64,000 bases of DNA from Psychromonas sp. MME1 (GTDB taxonomy: Bacteria; Pseudomonadota; Gammaproteobacteria; Enterobacterales; Psychromonadaceae). A program made the position numbers and the translations under genes. Location of the stretch: assembly GCF_041080865.1 (NCBI RefSeq), contig NZ_CP160906.1, positions 620,001 through 684,000 of the forward strand, given 5' to 3'. Position 1 is the first letter of the stretch. Every line of letters starts with the position of its first letter. Below are positions 25,788-35,366 of this stretch, piece by piece. The notes beneath the pieces were generated by a model. That model saw nothing but the letters and a program-made list of their open reading frames with translations, searched no databases and was not told where the DNA came from.

Positions 25788-26783
25788 ATGTATAAAAAAT
25801 TATCCCGCACTTTAATTATATTTATTAGCTGTTTGTTTGTTTATGGATGTAGTTTTAATTCAGCCCAACAACGCCCCACATGGATTGATAACGCCAGCCA
25901 AGACTATGCTGCTCAAGATTATTTAACGGCTGTAGGGCAATCAGATAAGCGTGATCGTGCGACGCAAAATGCCATTGCTAATCTGGCCGAAATATTTTTA
26001 GTTAATGTTAACGCACAAACCAATACATTAACGGAGGCGACTAAACAGCAAAGTGCCTTAGGTGTCAGCATGGAAAGCTCGACTGAGTTACGTCGAAGTA
26101 TCCAAACCGAGACAGATCAAGTTATCAGTGGTGTTGAGATAAAAGAGACATGGTTAAGCCCAGAGGGCGAATACTATGCTTTAGCTGTGTTAAACAAACG
26201 CAAAGCGGCATTAAGTTTAAGCGAATCAATAATGGATTTGGATCAAGCAACGCTAAAGTTGGTGGAGTTTAGCCGTCAGGGCGCCACCAATGAACTCGCC
26301 TCTTTAAATGCGCTACGTAAAGCGCGTGATTTACAGTTAACGCGCTCGATGGCTAATTTACAACTTAAACAGGTGGGCGTGTCTGGCATTGAGAGTGATT
26401 TTTCTAATAGTAAACTTGAGCAGTTGATCGTCGAAAAATTAGCGGCCATAAAAATAAGTGTACAACTCGACCATGATGGTCATAAAAGAAGCATTCAAGG
26501 TGGATTGGCGCAATTAGGCATCACCGTAGTTGAATATGCTGATTTACAGATAAATGCAGATATAGACGTTACTGAACCGACCTTACTTGATGGTTGGTAT
26601 TGGGTGCGCGGGAGTTATACTTTATCCATTGCAGATAAAGGTGTCATGCTCAGCCATAAACGCTGGCCCGTAAAAGTGTCCGCTAAACAAAAAGAGCTAC
26701 TTATACCGCGTTTAGAGGATAATATTAATCGCCAACTCTCTAACTATTTAATTGAATTACTTAGTGATTCTCCCTCTTTGTAG
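25788..26783 (+). CDS. LPP20 family lipoprotein
   Basis: A 331-residue lipoprotein with lipobox VYGC (Cys21). The LPP20 region covers PTWIDNASQDYAAQDYLTAVGQSDKRDRATQNAIANLAEIFLVNV and EGEYYALAVLNKRKA. It follows the COG3014 gene by 18 bp and is the last gene of the set. Its 3' end overlaps panE tail-to-tail by 40 bp. Function is unknown beyond an outer-membrane location. Confidence 0.78.
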   Translation: MYKKLSRTLIIFISCLFVYGCSFNSAQQRPTWIDNASQDYAAQDYLTAVGQSDKRDRATQNAIANLAEIFLVNVNAQTNTLTEATKQQSALGVSMESSTELRRSIQTETDQVISGVEIKETWLSPEGEYYALAVLNKRKAALSLSESIMDLDQATLKLVEFSRQGATNELASLNALRKARDLQLTRSMANLQLKQVGVSGIESDFSNSKLEQLIVEKLAAIKISVQLDHDGHKRSIQGGLAQLGITVVEYADLQINADIDVTEPTLLDGWYWVRGSYTLSIADKGVMLSHKRWPVKVSAKQKELLIPRLEDNINRQLSNYLIELLSDSPSL

Positions 26784-27661
26784 AGGCTGTATTGATCGAT
26801 TTTTTGATGTAGCTTGGCAATTGTTGGCACGTTGATCGCGTGTTTAGCTGCCTTTGCTAATAAATAACCGCTTATATATTCATTTTCTGTTTTGCGTTTA
26901 AAATGAATATCACGATTCATGGATGAATAATTTTCTGCTGTCTTGCTTATTACTTGCGTAACAGTCGCAAGCAGCTCTTCTTCTGAAAATGGCATCTTTT
27001 CTGCTTTACTGATGAGCACACTCTCTTTGATAATTCGGTTAATTAACGTTGCAAACTCAGGGGCGAGTAGTTGACCATTTTTAACTTGGTAGATTGCAGT
27101 TAATGGGTTTATGGCAACATTAATTAACAGTTTTAACCACAATTTTTCATTGATATTATCAACCCAATGGGTCTCATTTAATGCTTTATTTAATGGCAAA
27201 ATGAGATCTTTAAATGGTATCGCTAAATCATTGTAAGCGCCTAAATAGGTAGGGCCAACTCCCGTTTGTTGTATATTTAAGTGAGAGTTCAGTAAACTCG
27301 CATTGGCCGTCGTTGCACAAATAATTGGATTTGTAGGCAACAGTTTGGCGACTTTTTCGGCACACCCCATACCGTTATGCATTAAAATAATGGGTTGTTT
27401 GTCGCTAATTAGTGTACGTTGCGTCACTATGGCCTGTTCAACTTGCGTTGCTTTGACGCAAACTAGAATAGGATCGTAATCATTTTTTAATGATGCACTA
27501 CAGGAAATTGCTACCTCTGTTATTTGTTGCTGTAAATCTTGATAGCAGAGTGCATTACTTTGTGCGGCTCTGCGCATAATTAAATGAACATCTTCACCGA
27601 TGCGTTTTAAATTGGCAGCCCATAAACAACCTATTGCGCCAGCGCCTATTATTTGCCACAT
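26744..27661 (-). CDS. panE: 2-dehydropantoate 2-reductase
   Basis: PanE reduces ketopantoate to pantoate with NADPH in pantothenate and CoA synthesis. The 305-residue protein has the nucleotide-binding start MWQIIGAGAIGCLWAANL, the catalytic lysine region NEKLWLKLLINVAINPLTAIY and the SSMNRDIHFKRKTENEYISGYLL motif. The start at 27661 (AAGG upstream) fits the family; a longer reading to 27739 adds no domain. It is divergent from yajQ. Confidence 0.92.
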   Translation of the reverse strand: MWQIIGAGAIGCLWAANLKRIGEDVHLIMRRAAQSNALCYQDLQQQITEVAISCSASLKNDYDPILVCVKATQVEQAIVTQRTLISDKQPIILMHNGMGCAEKVAKLLPTNPIICATTANASLLNSHLNIQQTGVGPTYLGAYNDLAIPFKDLILPLNKALNETHWVDNINEKLWLKLLINVAINPLTAIYQVKNGQLLAPEFATLINRIIKESVLISKAEKMPFSEEELLATVTQVISKTAENYSSMNRDIHFKRKTENEYISGYLLAKAAKHAINVPTIAKLHQKIDQYSLYKEGESLSNSIK

Positions 27662-27768
27662 GCTATTTACCTTTAAATACTTACTTTGCCAGATCATAAC
27701 ATAGATGAATCTCTTTTTTTCTGGTAACTTATGCCTCAATTATTAAATTTACTTTATAGGAATACAAT

Positions 27769-28251
27769 ATGCCTTCATTTGATATCGTTTCAGAAATAAA
27801 TATGTCTGAAGTTCAAAATGCCGTTGACAATGCCGGTCGTGAATTAGACACGCGTTTTGACTTTCGTGGTGTAAAAGCGAGCATAACGTTAACAAAAGAT
27901 GTTGTAAAATTGACCGCTGAGCATGACTCGCAATTACGTCATTTGGCTGATATGTTGCGTACTAACCTTATTAAACGCGGAGTCGATTCTCGTGCCATGA
28001 GTTTAGATACAGCCAATGCGAGTGGAAAAACATGGACACAAAATGTAACTTTCGCTCAGGGAATAGACCAACCCACGTCTAAAAAGCTGATCAAACTTAT
28101 CAAAGATAGTAAAGCGAAAGTACAAGTTGCTGTACAGGGTGAGCAGTTACGTGTGACTGGCAAAAAGCGTGATGATTTACAATCTGTTATGGCACTTGTG
28201 AAAGGCGCTGAATTAGATGCCGCTTTCCAGTTTAATAATTTTCGTGATTAA
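27769..28251 (+). CDS. yajQ: YajQ nucleotide-binding protein
   Basis: A 160-residue YajQ-family protein, reported to bind c-di-GMP in some bacteria. The sequence follows the family closely: [85 protein letters not shown], and a FQFNNFRD end. AGGAA lies before the ATG. Confidence 0.95.
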   Translation: MPSFDIVSEINMSEVQNAVDNAGRELDTRFDFRGVKASITLTKDVVKLTAEHDSQLRHLADMLRTNLIKRGVDSRAMSLDTANASGKTWTQNVTFAQGIDQPTSKKLIKLIKDSKAKVQVAVQGEQLRVTGKKRDDLQSVMALVKGAELDAAFQFNNFRD

Positions 28252-28398
28252 TCATTAAAAATGACAGTCGCATTCATTTTAGTGAGTGGTAAGGTTAATT
28301 AATTTAATTTATAAATCACAAATATTTTACAAAACAATATAAATGTATTAATTTGTTTTGCATATCCAATTCGGATTTATTTTAGCAAGGAGCAGTAT

Positions 28399-29208
28399 AT
28401 GGACGTAGAAAGTATAATCAATTTAGGAACAGAAATAGTCTTAGAATATGGCCCTAAAGTAATTGCAGCCATTGTCGTTTGGGTTGTCGGTATGTGGGTG
28501 ATTAAGCTACTGATTAGTGGTGCAAATAAGGTGATGAACAAGAGTAATCTTGATGTCTCCCTAAAACCTTTTTTAGCTAGCCTTTTTGGCATGACGCTTA
28601 AGGTATTATTGGCGATTACCGTGTTAGGCATGCTGGGTATTGAAATGACCTCTTTCATTGCCATTTTAGCAGCTGCTGGTTTAGCCGTGGGCATGGCATT
28701 ATCGGGTACCTTACAAAATTTTGCTGGTGGCGTGATGATCCTAATCTTTAAACCTTTTAAAGTTGGTGATGTCATTGATGCACAGGGTTATGTGGGGGCG
28801 GTTAAAGAGATCCAAATTTTTAATACCATCTTAAAAACCCCTGACAACAAAACCATTATTTTACCAAATGGTGGCTTATCTACGGGATCTATGGTTAATT
28901 TTTCAACGGAAGGCCGTCGTCGAGTTGATTGGACTATTGGTGTTGCCTATGGCGATGATTTGGATCAGGCTCGTGCGGTTATCCGTAAATTATGTGATGC
29001 CGATGCGCGAATTTTGAAAGATCCTGAAGTGGTGATTGTTGTTTCTGCATTAGCTGATAGTTCGGTAAATTTTGCCGTTCGAGCATGGGTTGAATCCAGT
29101 GATTATTGGGGCGTTTTCTTTGATATGAATGAAAATGTTTATAAAACCTTTGCCAAAGAAGGTTTACATATTCCATTCCCACAAATGGATGTTCATGTTC
29201 ATAAGTAA
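28399..29208 (+). CDS. mscS: Small-conductance mechanosensitive channel MscS
   Basis: A 269-residue channel that opens on osmotic downshock. It has three membrane segments (VIAAIVVWVVGMWVIKLL, LKVLLAITVLGMLGI, and the pore helix FIAILAAAGLAVGMALSGTLQNFAGGVMI) and the beta domain FKVGDVIDAQGYVGAVKEIQIFNT. AAGGAG precedes the ATG. A terminator follows. Confidence 0.94.
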   Translation: MDVESIINLGTEIVLEYGPKVIAAIVVWVVGMWVIKLLISGANKVMNKSNLDVSLKPFLASLFGMTLKVLLAITVLGMLGIEMTSFIAILAAAGLAVGMALSGTLQNFAGGVMILIFKPFKVGDVIDAQGYVGAVKEIQIFNTILKTPDNKTIILPNGGLSTGSMVNFSTEGRRRVDWTIGVAYGDDLDQARAVIRKLCDADARILKDPEVVIVVSALADSSVNFAVRAWVESSDYWGVFFDMNENVYKTFAKEGLHIPFPQMDVHVHK

Positions 29209-29220
29209 GTTGTTAATAAC

Positions 29221-29246
29221 AAGGCAAAGCATTCGCTTTGCCTTTT
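29221..29246 (+). terminator. mscS terminator
   Basis: AAGGCAAAGC (29221-29230) pairs with GCTTTGCCTT (29235-29244), followed by TTAATTT. Confidence 0.85.
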
Positions 29247-29339
29247 AATTTATACCCTACCTGTTTTTTCTACCCACTTCTTTTATTTATACTCGGGGCA
29301 TTTGACCTTTTTTAGCCAACTATATTTGAGGAAAATTAC

Positions 29340-29996
29340 ATGTTGAATATGGATTTTAGCAAACGAATTGTTGTGGATAGTAATCAAATGGAGTGGGTTA
29401 TTAGCCCATCCCCTAATGTTTTACGTAAGCCGCTAGAAAGAGAAGCAAAAGAATCAGGGCACACAACGAGTATTGTTCGTTATAAAGCGCAATCCTCTTT
29501 TAAGGCTCATTTGCATCCAAAGGGTGAAGAAATTTACGTGCTTGAAGGTGTATTTTCCGATGAAAATGGTGACTATCCAAGCGGCTCCTATATCCGTAAC
29601 CCACCCGGTAGTACCCATACTCCCTTTAGTCGTGAAGGTTGTACGATTTTTGTGAAACTGAATCAATTTTCACCTGAAGACAATCAACAGGTTAATATTG
29701 ATACCAATAATTCTATGTGGCTAGCGGGGATAGGTGGCCTACAAGTGATGCCATTACATGAATTTGCTCATGAGCATGTTGCGTTAGTTAAGTGGCCTGC
29801 TAATGAACGTTTTCAGCCCCATAAACATTTCGGTGGTGAGGAAATATTAGTCTTATCTGGTGTTTTTATCGATGAATTTGGCGAGTGTCCTGCAAATAGT
29901 TGGATCCGTTCACCTCACATGAGTGGCCACTGTCCCTTTGTTAAAGAAGAGACCATTATTTTGGTTAAAACGGGCCATTTACCTTTACTACCATGA
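29340..29996 (+). CDS. Tandem cupin protein (ChrR-like)
   Basis: A 218-residue protein with two cupin repeats. The first has HLHPKGEEIYVLEGVFSDENGDYPSGSYIRNPPGSTHTPF (about 59-98), the second HKHFGGEEILVLSGVFIDEFGECPANSWIRSPHMSGHCPF (about 161-200); both keep the metal-binding H-x-H...E...H set. The layout resembles the ChrR cupin of anti-sigma factors, but no sigma factor or zinc-binding anti-sigma domain is present. Role unknown, perhaps metal-dependent sensing or an enzyme. GAGGA precedes the ATG. Confidence 0.72.
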   Translation: MLNMDFSKRIVVDSNQMEWVISPSPNVLRKPLEREAKESGHTTSIVRYKAQSSFKAHLHPKGEEIYVLEGVFSDENGDYPSGSYIRNPPGSTHTPFSREGCTIFVKLNQFSPEDNQQVNIDTNNSMWLAGIGGLQVMPLHEFAHEHVALVKWPANERFQPHKHFGGEEILVLSGVFIDEFGECPANSWIRSPHMSGHCPFVKEETIILVKTGHLPLLP

Positions 29997-30001
29997 TAAA
30001 A

Positions 30002-30022
30002 AAGCCTCTATCTTAGAGGCTT
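30002..30022. terminator. Terminator between cupin gene and ettA
   Basis: AAGCCTCTA (30002-30010) pairs with TAGAGGCTT (30014-30022). A/T-rich flanks on both sides suit both convergent genes. Confidence 0.8.
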
Positions 30023-30041
30023 ATCATTTTTATGGTTAAAG

Positions 30042-31718
30042 TCACGATATACGTTTGTACTTTATTCGATGCGGTTCAATCGCAGCGGCACCATAGGTTT
30101 TTTTCAACCACGCTTCATATTCTGTAAAGTTACCTTCATAGAAGTTAATCTGCCCTTCATCACGGTAATCGATGATATGAGTAGAGATTCTATCTAAGAA
30201 CCAACGGTCATGGGAAATGACCATCACACAACCAGGAAAACCGAGTAGGGCATTTTCTAAAGCGCGTAAAGTTTCTATATCCAGATCATTGGTTGGTTCA
30301 TCGAGGAGCAGTAGATTACCACCTGATTTTAATAGTTTAGCAAGATGTAAACGGCCGCGTTCACCACCAGAAAGGTCACCCACTATTTTTTGTTGATCGG
30401 TACCTTTAAAGTTAAAACGGCCTAGGTATGCGCGACTTGGAATTTCGGTATTACCAATTTGAATAATATCGCTGCCTCCTGATACTTCTTGGAAAACGGT
30501 GATTTTATCATCCATGTGATCACGGAACTGATCGACACTGGCAAGTTGTACCGTTTCACCTATTTTGATTTCGCCTGAGTCGGGTTGTTCTGTGCCTGAT
30601 AGCATTTTAAATAGGGTCGATTTCCCTGCACCATTTGCTCCAATAATCCCAACTATGGCACCCTGTGGAATGCTAAAGCTCAAATCATCAATCAACACAC
30701 GTCCATCAAATGACTTTTTAAGATGGCTAACATCAACGACTTGTGTGCCTAAACGAGGGCCTGGTGGAATAAATAGCTCATTGGTTTCATTACGTTTTTG
30801 GTAATCTTGATTATTAAGTTCTTCAAAGCGAGCCATACGCGCTTTACTTTTCGATTGGCGACCTTTCGCATTAGAGCGCACCCATTCAAGCTCGGTTTCA
30901 ATTTGACGCTGACGTGCTTTTTCCTGTGCGCCTTCTTGTTTTAACCGTTCATCTTTTTGCTCTAGCCATGATGAGTAGTTACCCTCCCAAGGAATACCGT
31001 AGCCACGGTCTAACTCTAAGATCCAACCTGCGACATTATCTAAGAAGTAACGGTCATGGGTAATGGCGACAACGGTGCCTTCGTAATCATGTAGAAAACG
31101 TTCTAACCATGCAACGGATTCAGCATCTAAATGGTTGGTTGGTTCATCTAATAATAACATGTCAGGTTTTTCAAGCAGTAGTCGACATAGTGCAACGCGA
31201 CGACGTTCACCACCCGATAATAGATTTACTTTAGCATCCCAAGGGGGTAAACGTAACGCATCTGCTGCGCGTTCTAATTGGTTATCTAAGTTATGACCAT
31301 CGTGAACTTCGATAATCGCTTCGAGTTCACCTTGGCGTTTTGCTAATGCATCAAAGTCGGCATCTGCTTCAGCATAGGCGGCATAAACACTATCTAACTC
31401 AGTGAGTGCGTTTTTTACTTCGCTAACTGCTTCTTCGATTATTTCGCGCACGTTTTTGTTTAGGTCAAGTACGGGCTCCTGTGGTAAGTAACCAATTTTA
31501 GTGCCAGGGAAAGCACGAGCTTCACCATCATACTCTTTATCAACACCAGCCATAATGCGCAAAAGTGTTGATTTACCTGAGCCATTTAAACCCAGTACGC
31601 CGATTTTTGCGCCAGGGAAGAAGCTGAGCGATATATCTTTAAGGATGGTACGTTTCGGAGGAACAACTTTACTCACCCGATTCATTGAAAATATGAATTT
31701 ATCTGGTAATGGTGCCAT
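30042..31718 (-). CDS. ettA: Energy-dependent translational throttle protein EttA
   Basis: EttA is an ABC-F ATPase that binds the ribosome E site and gates entry into elongation according to the ATP/ADP ratio. The 558-residue protein has two ATPase modules (Walker A GLNGSGKST and GANGAGKST; signatures LSGGERRRVALCRLL and LSGGERGRLHLAKLL; Walker B LLLLDEPTNHLD and LLLLDEPTNDLD) separated by the arm and linker (WLEQKDERLKQEGAQEKARQ). No membrane segments are present. The length equals the usual 555. Confidence 0.95.
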   Translation of the reverse strand: MAPLPDKFIFSMNRVSKVVPPKRTILKDISLSFFPGAKIGVLGLNGSGKSTLLRIMAGVDKEYDGEARAFPGTKIGYLPQEPVLDLNKNVREIIEEAVSEVKNALTELDSVYAAYAEADADFDALAKRQGELEAIIEVHDGHNLDNQLERAADALRLPPWDAKVNLLSGGERRRVALCRLLLEKPDMLLLDEPTNHLDAESVAWLERFLHDYEGTVVAITHDRYFLDNVAGWILELDRGYGIPWEGNYSSWLEQKDERLKQEGAQEKARQRQIETELEWVRSNAKGRQSKSKARMARFEELNNQDYQKRNETNELFIPPGPRLGTQVVDVSHLKKSFDGRVLIDDLSFSIPQGAIVGIIGANGAGKSTLFKMLSGTEQPDSGEIKIGETVQLASVDQFRDHMDDKITVFQEVSGGSDIIQIGNTEIPSRAYLGRFNFKGTDQQKIVGDLSGGERGRLHLAKLLKSGGNLLLLDEPTNDLDIETLRALENALLGFPGCVMVISHDRWFLDRISTHIIDYRDEGQINFYEGNFTEYEAWLKKTYGAAAIEPHRIKYKRIS

Positions 31719-31964
31719 TTAGGGACCCCTTGTTAGCATATTGAAAATGTAAGAATAATAGGGGAAATATCTAAAAATATAAATAGCTAATCACATGCGA
31801 AGTAGGCCGCGTACCGAATTTGCCAAAATTATAATTTTAATCTAAAAAAATATGGGCAAAAATTGTGATGTTATGCGGTTTTTGCTATCTATTTTGATAC
31901 AAGGCTATCTATGTATGCTTAACTAATGCACAAAACATTTCTTTACTAAACGAATATTTAAGCT

Positions 31965-33059
31965 GTGGATATTAAATTTACCGAACAACACTCCCTTTTT
32001 ATTACTTACTCCAAAGCACTTGCCATGATCACCGTGGTGATTGGCCACTATAATTGGATGCCATTGGATATTTATGATCCCTATATTTACCATATGCCGA
32101 TTTTTTTTATTATCGGTGGCATTGTGATGAAACCGATTCGTGATGTGAAAAAGTGGCTGAAAGACTGTGTTACAAAATATATATTGTATATGGCCATTTG
32201 GTATATGGTGATTGGTTTAGTTACTTGGGTTATTAACCATATATTTGCTACAAAAATTGTGCTTCGTTTTTCTGATAGTGGGCAATTTAATCCGTTAGAA
32301 TTTGCGCTTCAAAGCAATATGCATAATAACAGCTTATTTATGGTGGCTTGGTTTTTGGTTGCATTTTTTCTCATCTCTTCACTCTTTAAGATGCAGATTA
32401 CTTTGATGCTTTCCTATCTGCAGCCGCGTTTTGTTCCTTTATTGTGTTTAGTTATGGGACTGTTGGTCGGTTATGTTGCAATTGCCGAAGTTGCCCCTCT
32501 ATTTGATGTGAAAAAATATTGGCCAAACCCGAAAGAGTATTGGTTGATTAATTTTGTTTGTCAGTTAGGTGTTGCTTACATGTATTTGGCTATTGGATAT
32601 GTAATTCAAAATAACCTTAAGATATTTGCCTCATTTAACATCTTCATTATCTCTGTACTATTGATGTTTACCTTCGTTGGTAATGACTCTTTTCATCGTT
32701 TGGGCATGTCTTGGAGTCAATACCCAGATGGTTTTTCTATCCATCTTGTTAGTGCATTACTAGGGTGTTTTAGCTTATTTTCCGTTGCGTATTTTTTAAG
32801 CGTATCGGTAAACAATCGAGCTTTAAAAGCGATCGGTTTACATTCCAAAGATATTATGACGATGCATATGTTGGCTTTTGTGATTATTGATCTTTTCATG
32901 GTGCAGTTGGGTTACTATGAATACGATAAAATATTGGCATTAGTGCATTACAAGTCAGCATCTATGTGGGCTATTTATATCTGTTTTGGTTTATTTATGC
33001 CCATTGCCGTACGTTACTTTATCTCACAACTACAAAAAACGATGCTTGTTAAAATATAA
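31965..33059 (+). CDS. Acyltransferase 3 family membrane protein
   Basis: A 364-residue protein with about ten membrane segments. The N-terminal part (FITYSKALAMITVVIGHYNW and YHMPIFFIIGGIVM) fits the acyltransferase 3 (PF01757) fold, with the expected early histidine in IGHYNW. Such proteins transfer acetyl or other acyl groups to surface polysaccharides. The start is GTG 31965 with no strong ribosome binding site. No sugar-modification genes are adjacent, so its substrate is unknown. Confidence 0.72.
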   Translation: MDIKFTEQHSLFITYSKALAMITVVIGHYNWMPLDIYDPYIYHMPIFFIIGGIVMKPIRDVKKWLKDCVTKYILYMAIWYMVIGLVTWVINHIFATKIVLRFSDSGQFNPLEFALQSNMHNNSLFMVAWFLVAFFLISSLFKMQITLMLSYLQPRFVPLLCLVMGLLVGYVAIAEVAPLFDVKKYWPNPKEYWLINFVCQLGVAYMYLAIGYVIQNNLKIFASFNIFIISVLLMFTFVGNDSFHRLGMSWSQYPDGFSIHLVSALLGCFSLFSVAYFLSVSVNNRALKAIGLHSKDIMTMHMLAFVIIDLFMVQLGYYEYDKILALVHYKSASMWAIYICFGLFMPIAVRYFISQLQKTMLVKI

Positions 33060-33240
33060 CCCTGTCACCTCTAGATGCTTTGCTAGTTAGCGGCTGTAGA
33101 ACATGGAAATCAGCTCCTAGTATTTTTAAGTATCATGGTTATAAATGGTTAAACTTTATTACTTGTCATTTTATAGAATACGGTAAAAAAGCTGTACGGA
33201 TATATTTTAATTAATGATCTTCATTGTTACTTATTTACTA

Positions 33241-33253
33241 TGAATTTTGTTCA
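33241..33253 (+). promoter_or_regulatory. MetR-like box upstream of glyA
   Basis: TGAA-TTTTG-TTCA matches the MetR consensus TGAANNNNNTTCA exactly, 125 bp before the glyA start. In E. coli MetR activates glyA. The rest of the spacer from 33060 is AT-rich with no other recognised feature, apart from an imperfect inverted TTTACGC/GCGTAAA pair at about 33279-33317. Confidence 0.5.
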
Positions 33254-33378
33254 TCTTAAATCCCAAAAAAATTAATTTTTTTACGCTATGCAAGTGACAA
33301 AACTTTGCGTAAAATGAGCTACATCACAGAATCATTTAGATTTTATTAGATACCTACCATTTTTAGCAGGAGATGCGC

Positions 33379-34644
33379 ATGTTTAACCGCGATATGAATA
33401 TTGCAGATTACGATCCGGAATTATGGAAATCAATGACAGATGAAGTTCAGCGTCAAGAAGAGCATATTGAACTTATTGCATCAGAAAATTACACTAGCCC
33501 TCGTGTAATGGAAGCGCAAGGTAGTCAGTTAACTAACAAATATGCAGAAGGTTACCCTGGTAAACGTTACTACGGTGGTTGTGAGTATGTTGATGTAGCT
33601 GAGTCATTAGCGATTGAACGTGCTAAATCACTATTTGGTGCCGATTACGCAAACGTGCAACCTCATGCCGGTTCACAAGCTAACTCTGCAGTTTACCAAG
33701 CACTTTGTGCACCCGGTGATACTGTTTTAGGGATGAGTCTTGCGCACGGTGGTCATTTAACACACGGTGCATCTGTTAGTTTTTCTGGTAAAATTTACAA
33801 CGCAATTCAATATGGCATTAATCCTGAGTCAGGTTTAATTGATTATGCTGAAGTGGAAGCATTAGCGGTTGAACATAAACCTAAAATGATTGTCGCTGGT
33901 TTTTCTGCATACTCGGGTATTATTGATTGGTCTAAATTCCGTGAAATTGCCGATAAAGTAGGTGCTTACCTATTTGTAGATATGGCACACGTAGCAGGTT
34001 TAGTGGCTGCGGGTCTTTATCCTAACCCGGTTCCTTTTGCTGATGTTGTAACGACAACAACCCATAAAACATTGGGCGGTCCTCGTGGTGGTTTAATTCT
34101 TGCCAAAGCAAACGAAGAGATTGAGAAAAAACTTAACTCGGCAGTATTCCCGGGTGGTCAAGGTGGCCCATTAATGCATGTTATCGCAGCTAAAGCGGTT
34201 GCATTCAAAGAGTGTGCAGAGCCTGAGTTTAAAGTTTATCAACAAGCCGTGTTAGATAATGCAAAAGCGATGGTAAAAGTATTCCAAGAGCGCGGTTATA
34301 AAATAGTCTCTAACGGAACTGAAAACCACTTGTTCCTAGTGGATTTAATCAGCCAAGATATTACAGGTAAAGAAGCGGATGCCGCATTAGGACTTGCTCA
34401 TATCACGGTAAATAAAAACTCAGTACCTAACGATCCTCGCTCGCCATTTGTAACTTCTGGGTTACGTATTGGTACACCTGCATTCACGCGTCGCGGTGCA
34501 ACACCTGTGGATGCAACTGAATTGGCTGGGTGGATCTGTGATATTCTTGATGCGATTAAAGACGAAGAGAAATTAGCAGCCGCTATTGAGAGTGTGAAAG
34601 TGAAAGTTGCCACGTTCTGTAAAGCAAACCCTGTCTATGGCTAA
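33379..34644 (+). CDS. glyA: Serine hydroxymethyltransferase
   Basis: GlyA interconverts serine and glycine while charging tetrahydrofolate with a one-carbon unit. The 421-residue PLP enzyme has [15 protein letters not shown], the PLP lysine in [16 protein letters not shown], and [28 protein letters not shown] 33379 is preferred to ATG 33373 because AGGAG ends at 33372. It is a single gene with a strong terminator. Confidence 0.97.
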   Translation: MFNRDMNIADYDPELWKSMTDEVQRQEEHIELIASENYTSPRVMEAQGSQLTNKYAEGYPGKRYYGGCEYVDVAESLAIERAKSLFGADYANVQPHAGSQANSAVYQALCAPGDTVLGMSLAHGGHLTHGASVSFSGKIYNAIQYGINPESGLIDYAEVEALAVEHKPKMIVAGFSAYSGIIDWSKFREIADKVGAYLFVDMAHVAGLVAAGLYPNPVPFADVVTTTTHKTLGGPRGGLILAKANEEIEKKLNSAVFPGGQGGPLMHVIAAKAVAFKECAEPEFKVYQQAVLDNAKAMVKVFQERGYKIVSNGTENHLFLVDLISQDITGKEADAALGLAHITVNKNSVPNDPRSPFVTSGLRIGTPAFTRRGATPVDATELAGWICDILDAIKDEEKLAAAIESVKVKVATFCKANPVYG

Positions 34645-34676
34645 TTAAGCTTGCATTTATTTGCGTAAATATCGAT

Positions 34677-34707
34677 TGCCGTTTATGAAAGTAAGCGGCA
34701 TTTTTTT
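34677..34707 (+). terminator. glyA terminator
   Basis: TGCCGTTTA (34677-34685) pairs with TAAGCGGCA (34692-34700, one G-U), followed by seven T residues. Confidence 0.88.
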
Positions 34708-34790
34708 ATCCTTTTTCTTATCTCATAAAGGTACCTGACATCCAATACTGGATGCGCTTTTTGTATCAGCATTGTAGCTCGGCTCAACTC

Positions 34791-34940
34791 ATACCAACTC
34801 CGGTAAGTATGTGATCTAAATTTTGCGTAGGAAAAACAGCTTAATTCAAGGCGTAATTTGACGTAAATGGTATCAACTCCTCTTATTTATACCAATCCGC
34901 ATAAGTATTTGATCTATCTTGTTGGTTAAAATAATCGTAA
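34791..34940. repeat. Two half-copies of the ATACCAATTCCG MITE-like repeat
   Basis: 34791-34870 is the reverse complement of 47425-47504 (right half of the full element), starting ATACCAACTCCGGTAAGTAT and running through CAGCTTAATTCAAGGCGTAA. 34889 to about 34940 resembles the left half in direct orientation (ATACCAATCCGCATAAGTAT, then TTGATCTAT and TTGGTTAAAA). The segment therefore looks like two element halves joined by recombination or decay. Confidence 0.8.
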
Positions 34941-35198
34941 TAGCTAGTTATTACTTCTTATCATTAAGTGCAGAAGTGCATAAATTGAATATGCTCTCCA
35001 CTCTCGATTCTCACTTTGTTATTAGCTTTTAGCTTGCTTTAACGTGTTTCCTCGGCTACAAATTGAACATAAAAATGAAGGAAAAGTAAGTTAATGGCTT
35101 TTTTTTTATCATTCCTGCATTTTTAATCGCATTTTATTGATCTTAAATTATGTTGTACAAATATAAAATGCTATGTTGCTGTCGCATCGATTTCAAAT

Positions 35199-35226
35199 AT
35201 GCAGTAGTTATGCAGTGAATATGCAG
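35199..35226 (+). promoter_or_regulatory. Triple ATGCAG direct repeat upstream of oppA
   Basis: ATGCAG occurs at 35199, 35210 and 35221, that is, three times with an exact 11-bp period. All three would face the same side of the helix, 141 bp upstream of oppA, which suggests a regulator site. Apart from the half-repeats at 34791-34940, the remainder of the 34708-35366 spacer shows nothing recognisable. Confidence 0.4.
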
Positions 35227-35366
35227 CTGAAAGTGGTTCCTTATGCGTTTTTTGTGCATATTTATGCTTTCGGTTGGTTTTCTGATTTCAGGTTTTTATC
35301 AGTAAAAACTGTATCAAAAGAAGTTTGACTACTTTATGGAAGATAAACAAACAATGGAGTTTACAC

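Noticed and set aside
33279-33317. PurR operator upstream of glyA
   Set aside because: The TTTACGC/GCGTAAA arms are too far apart and do not match the 16-bp PurR palindrome.
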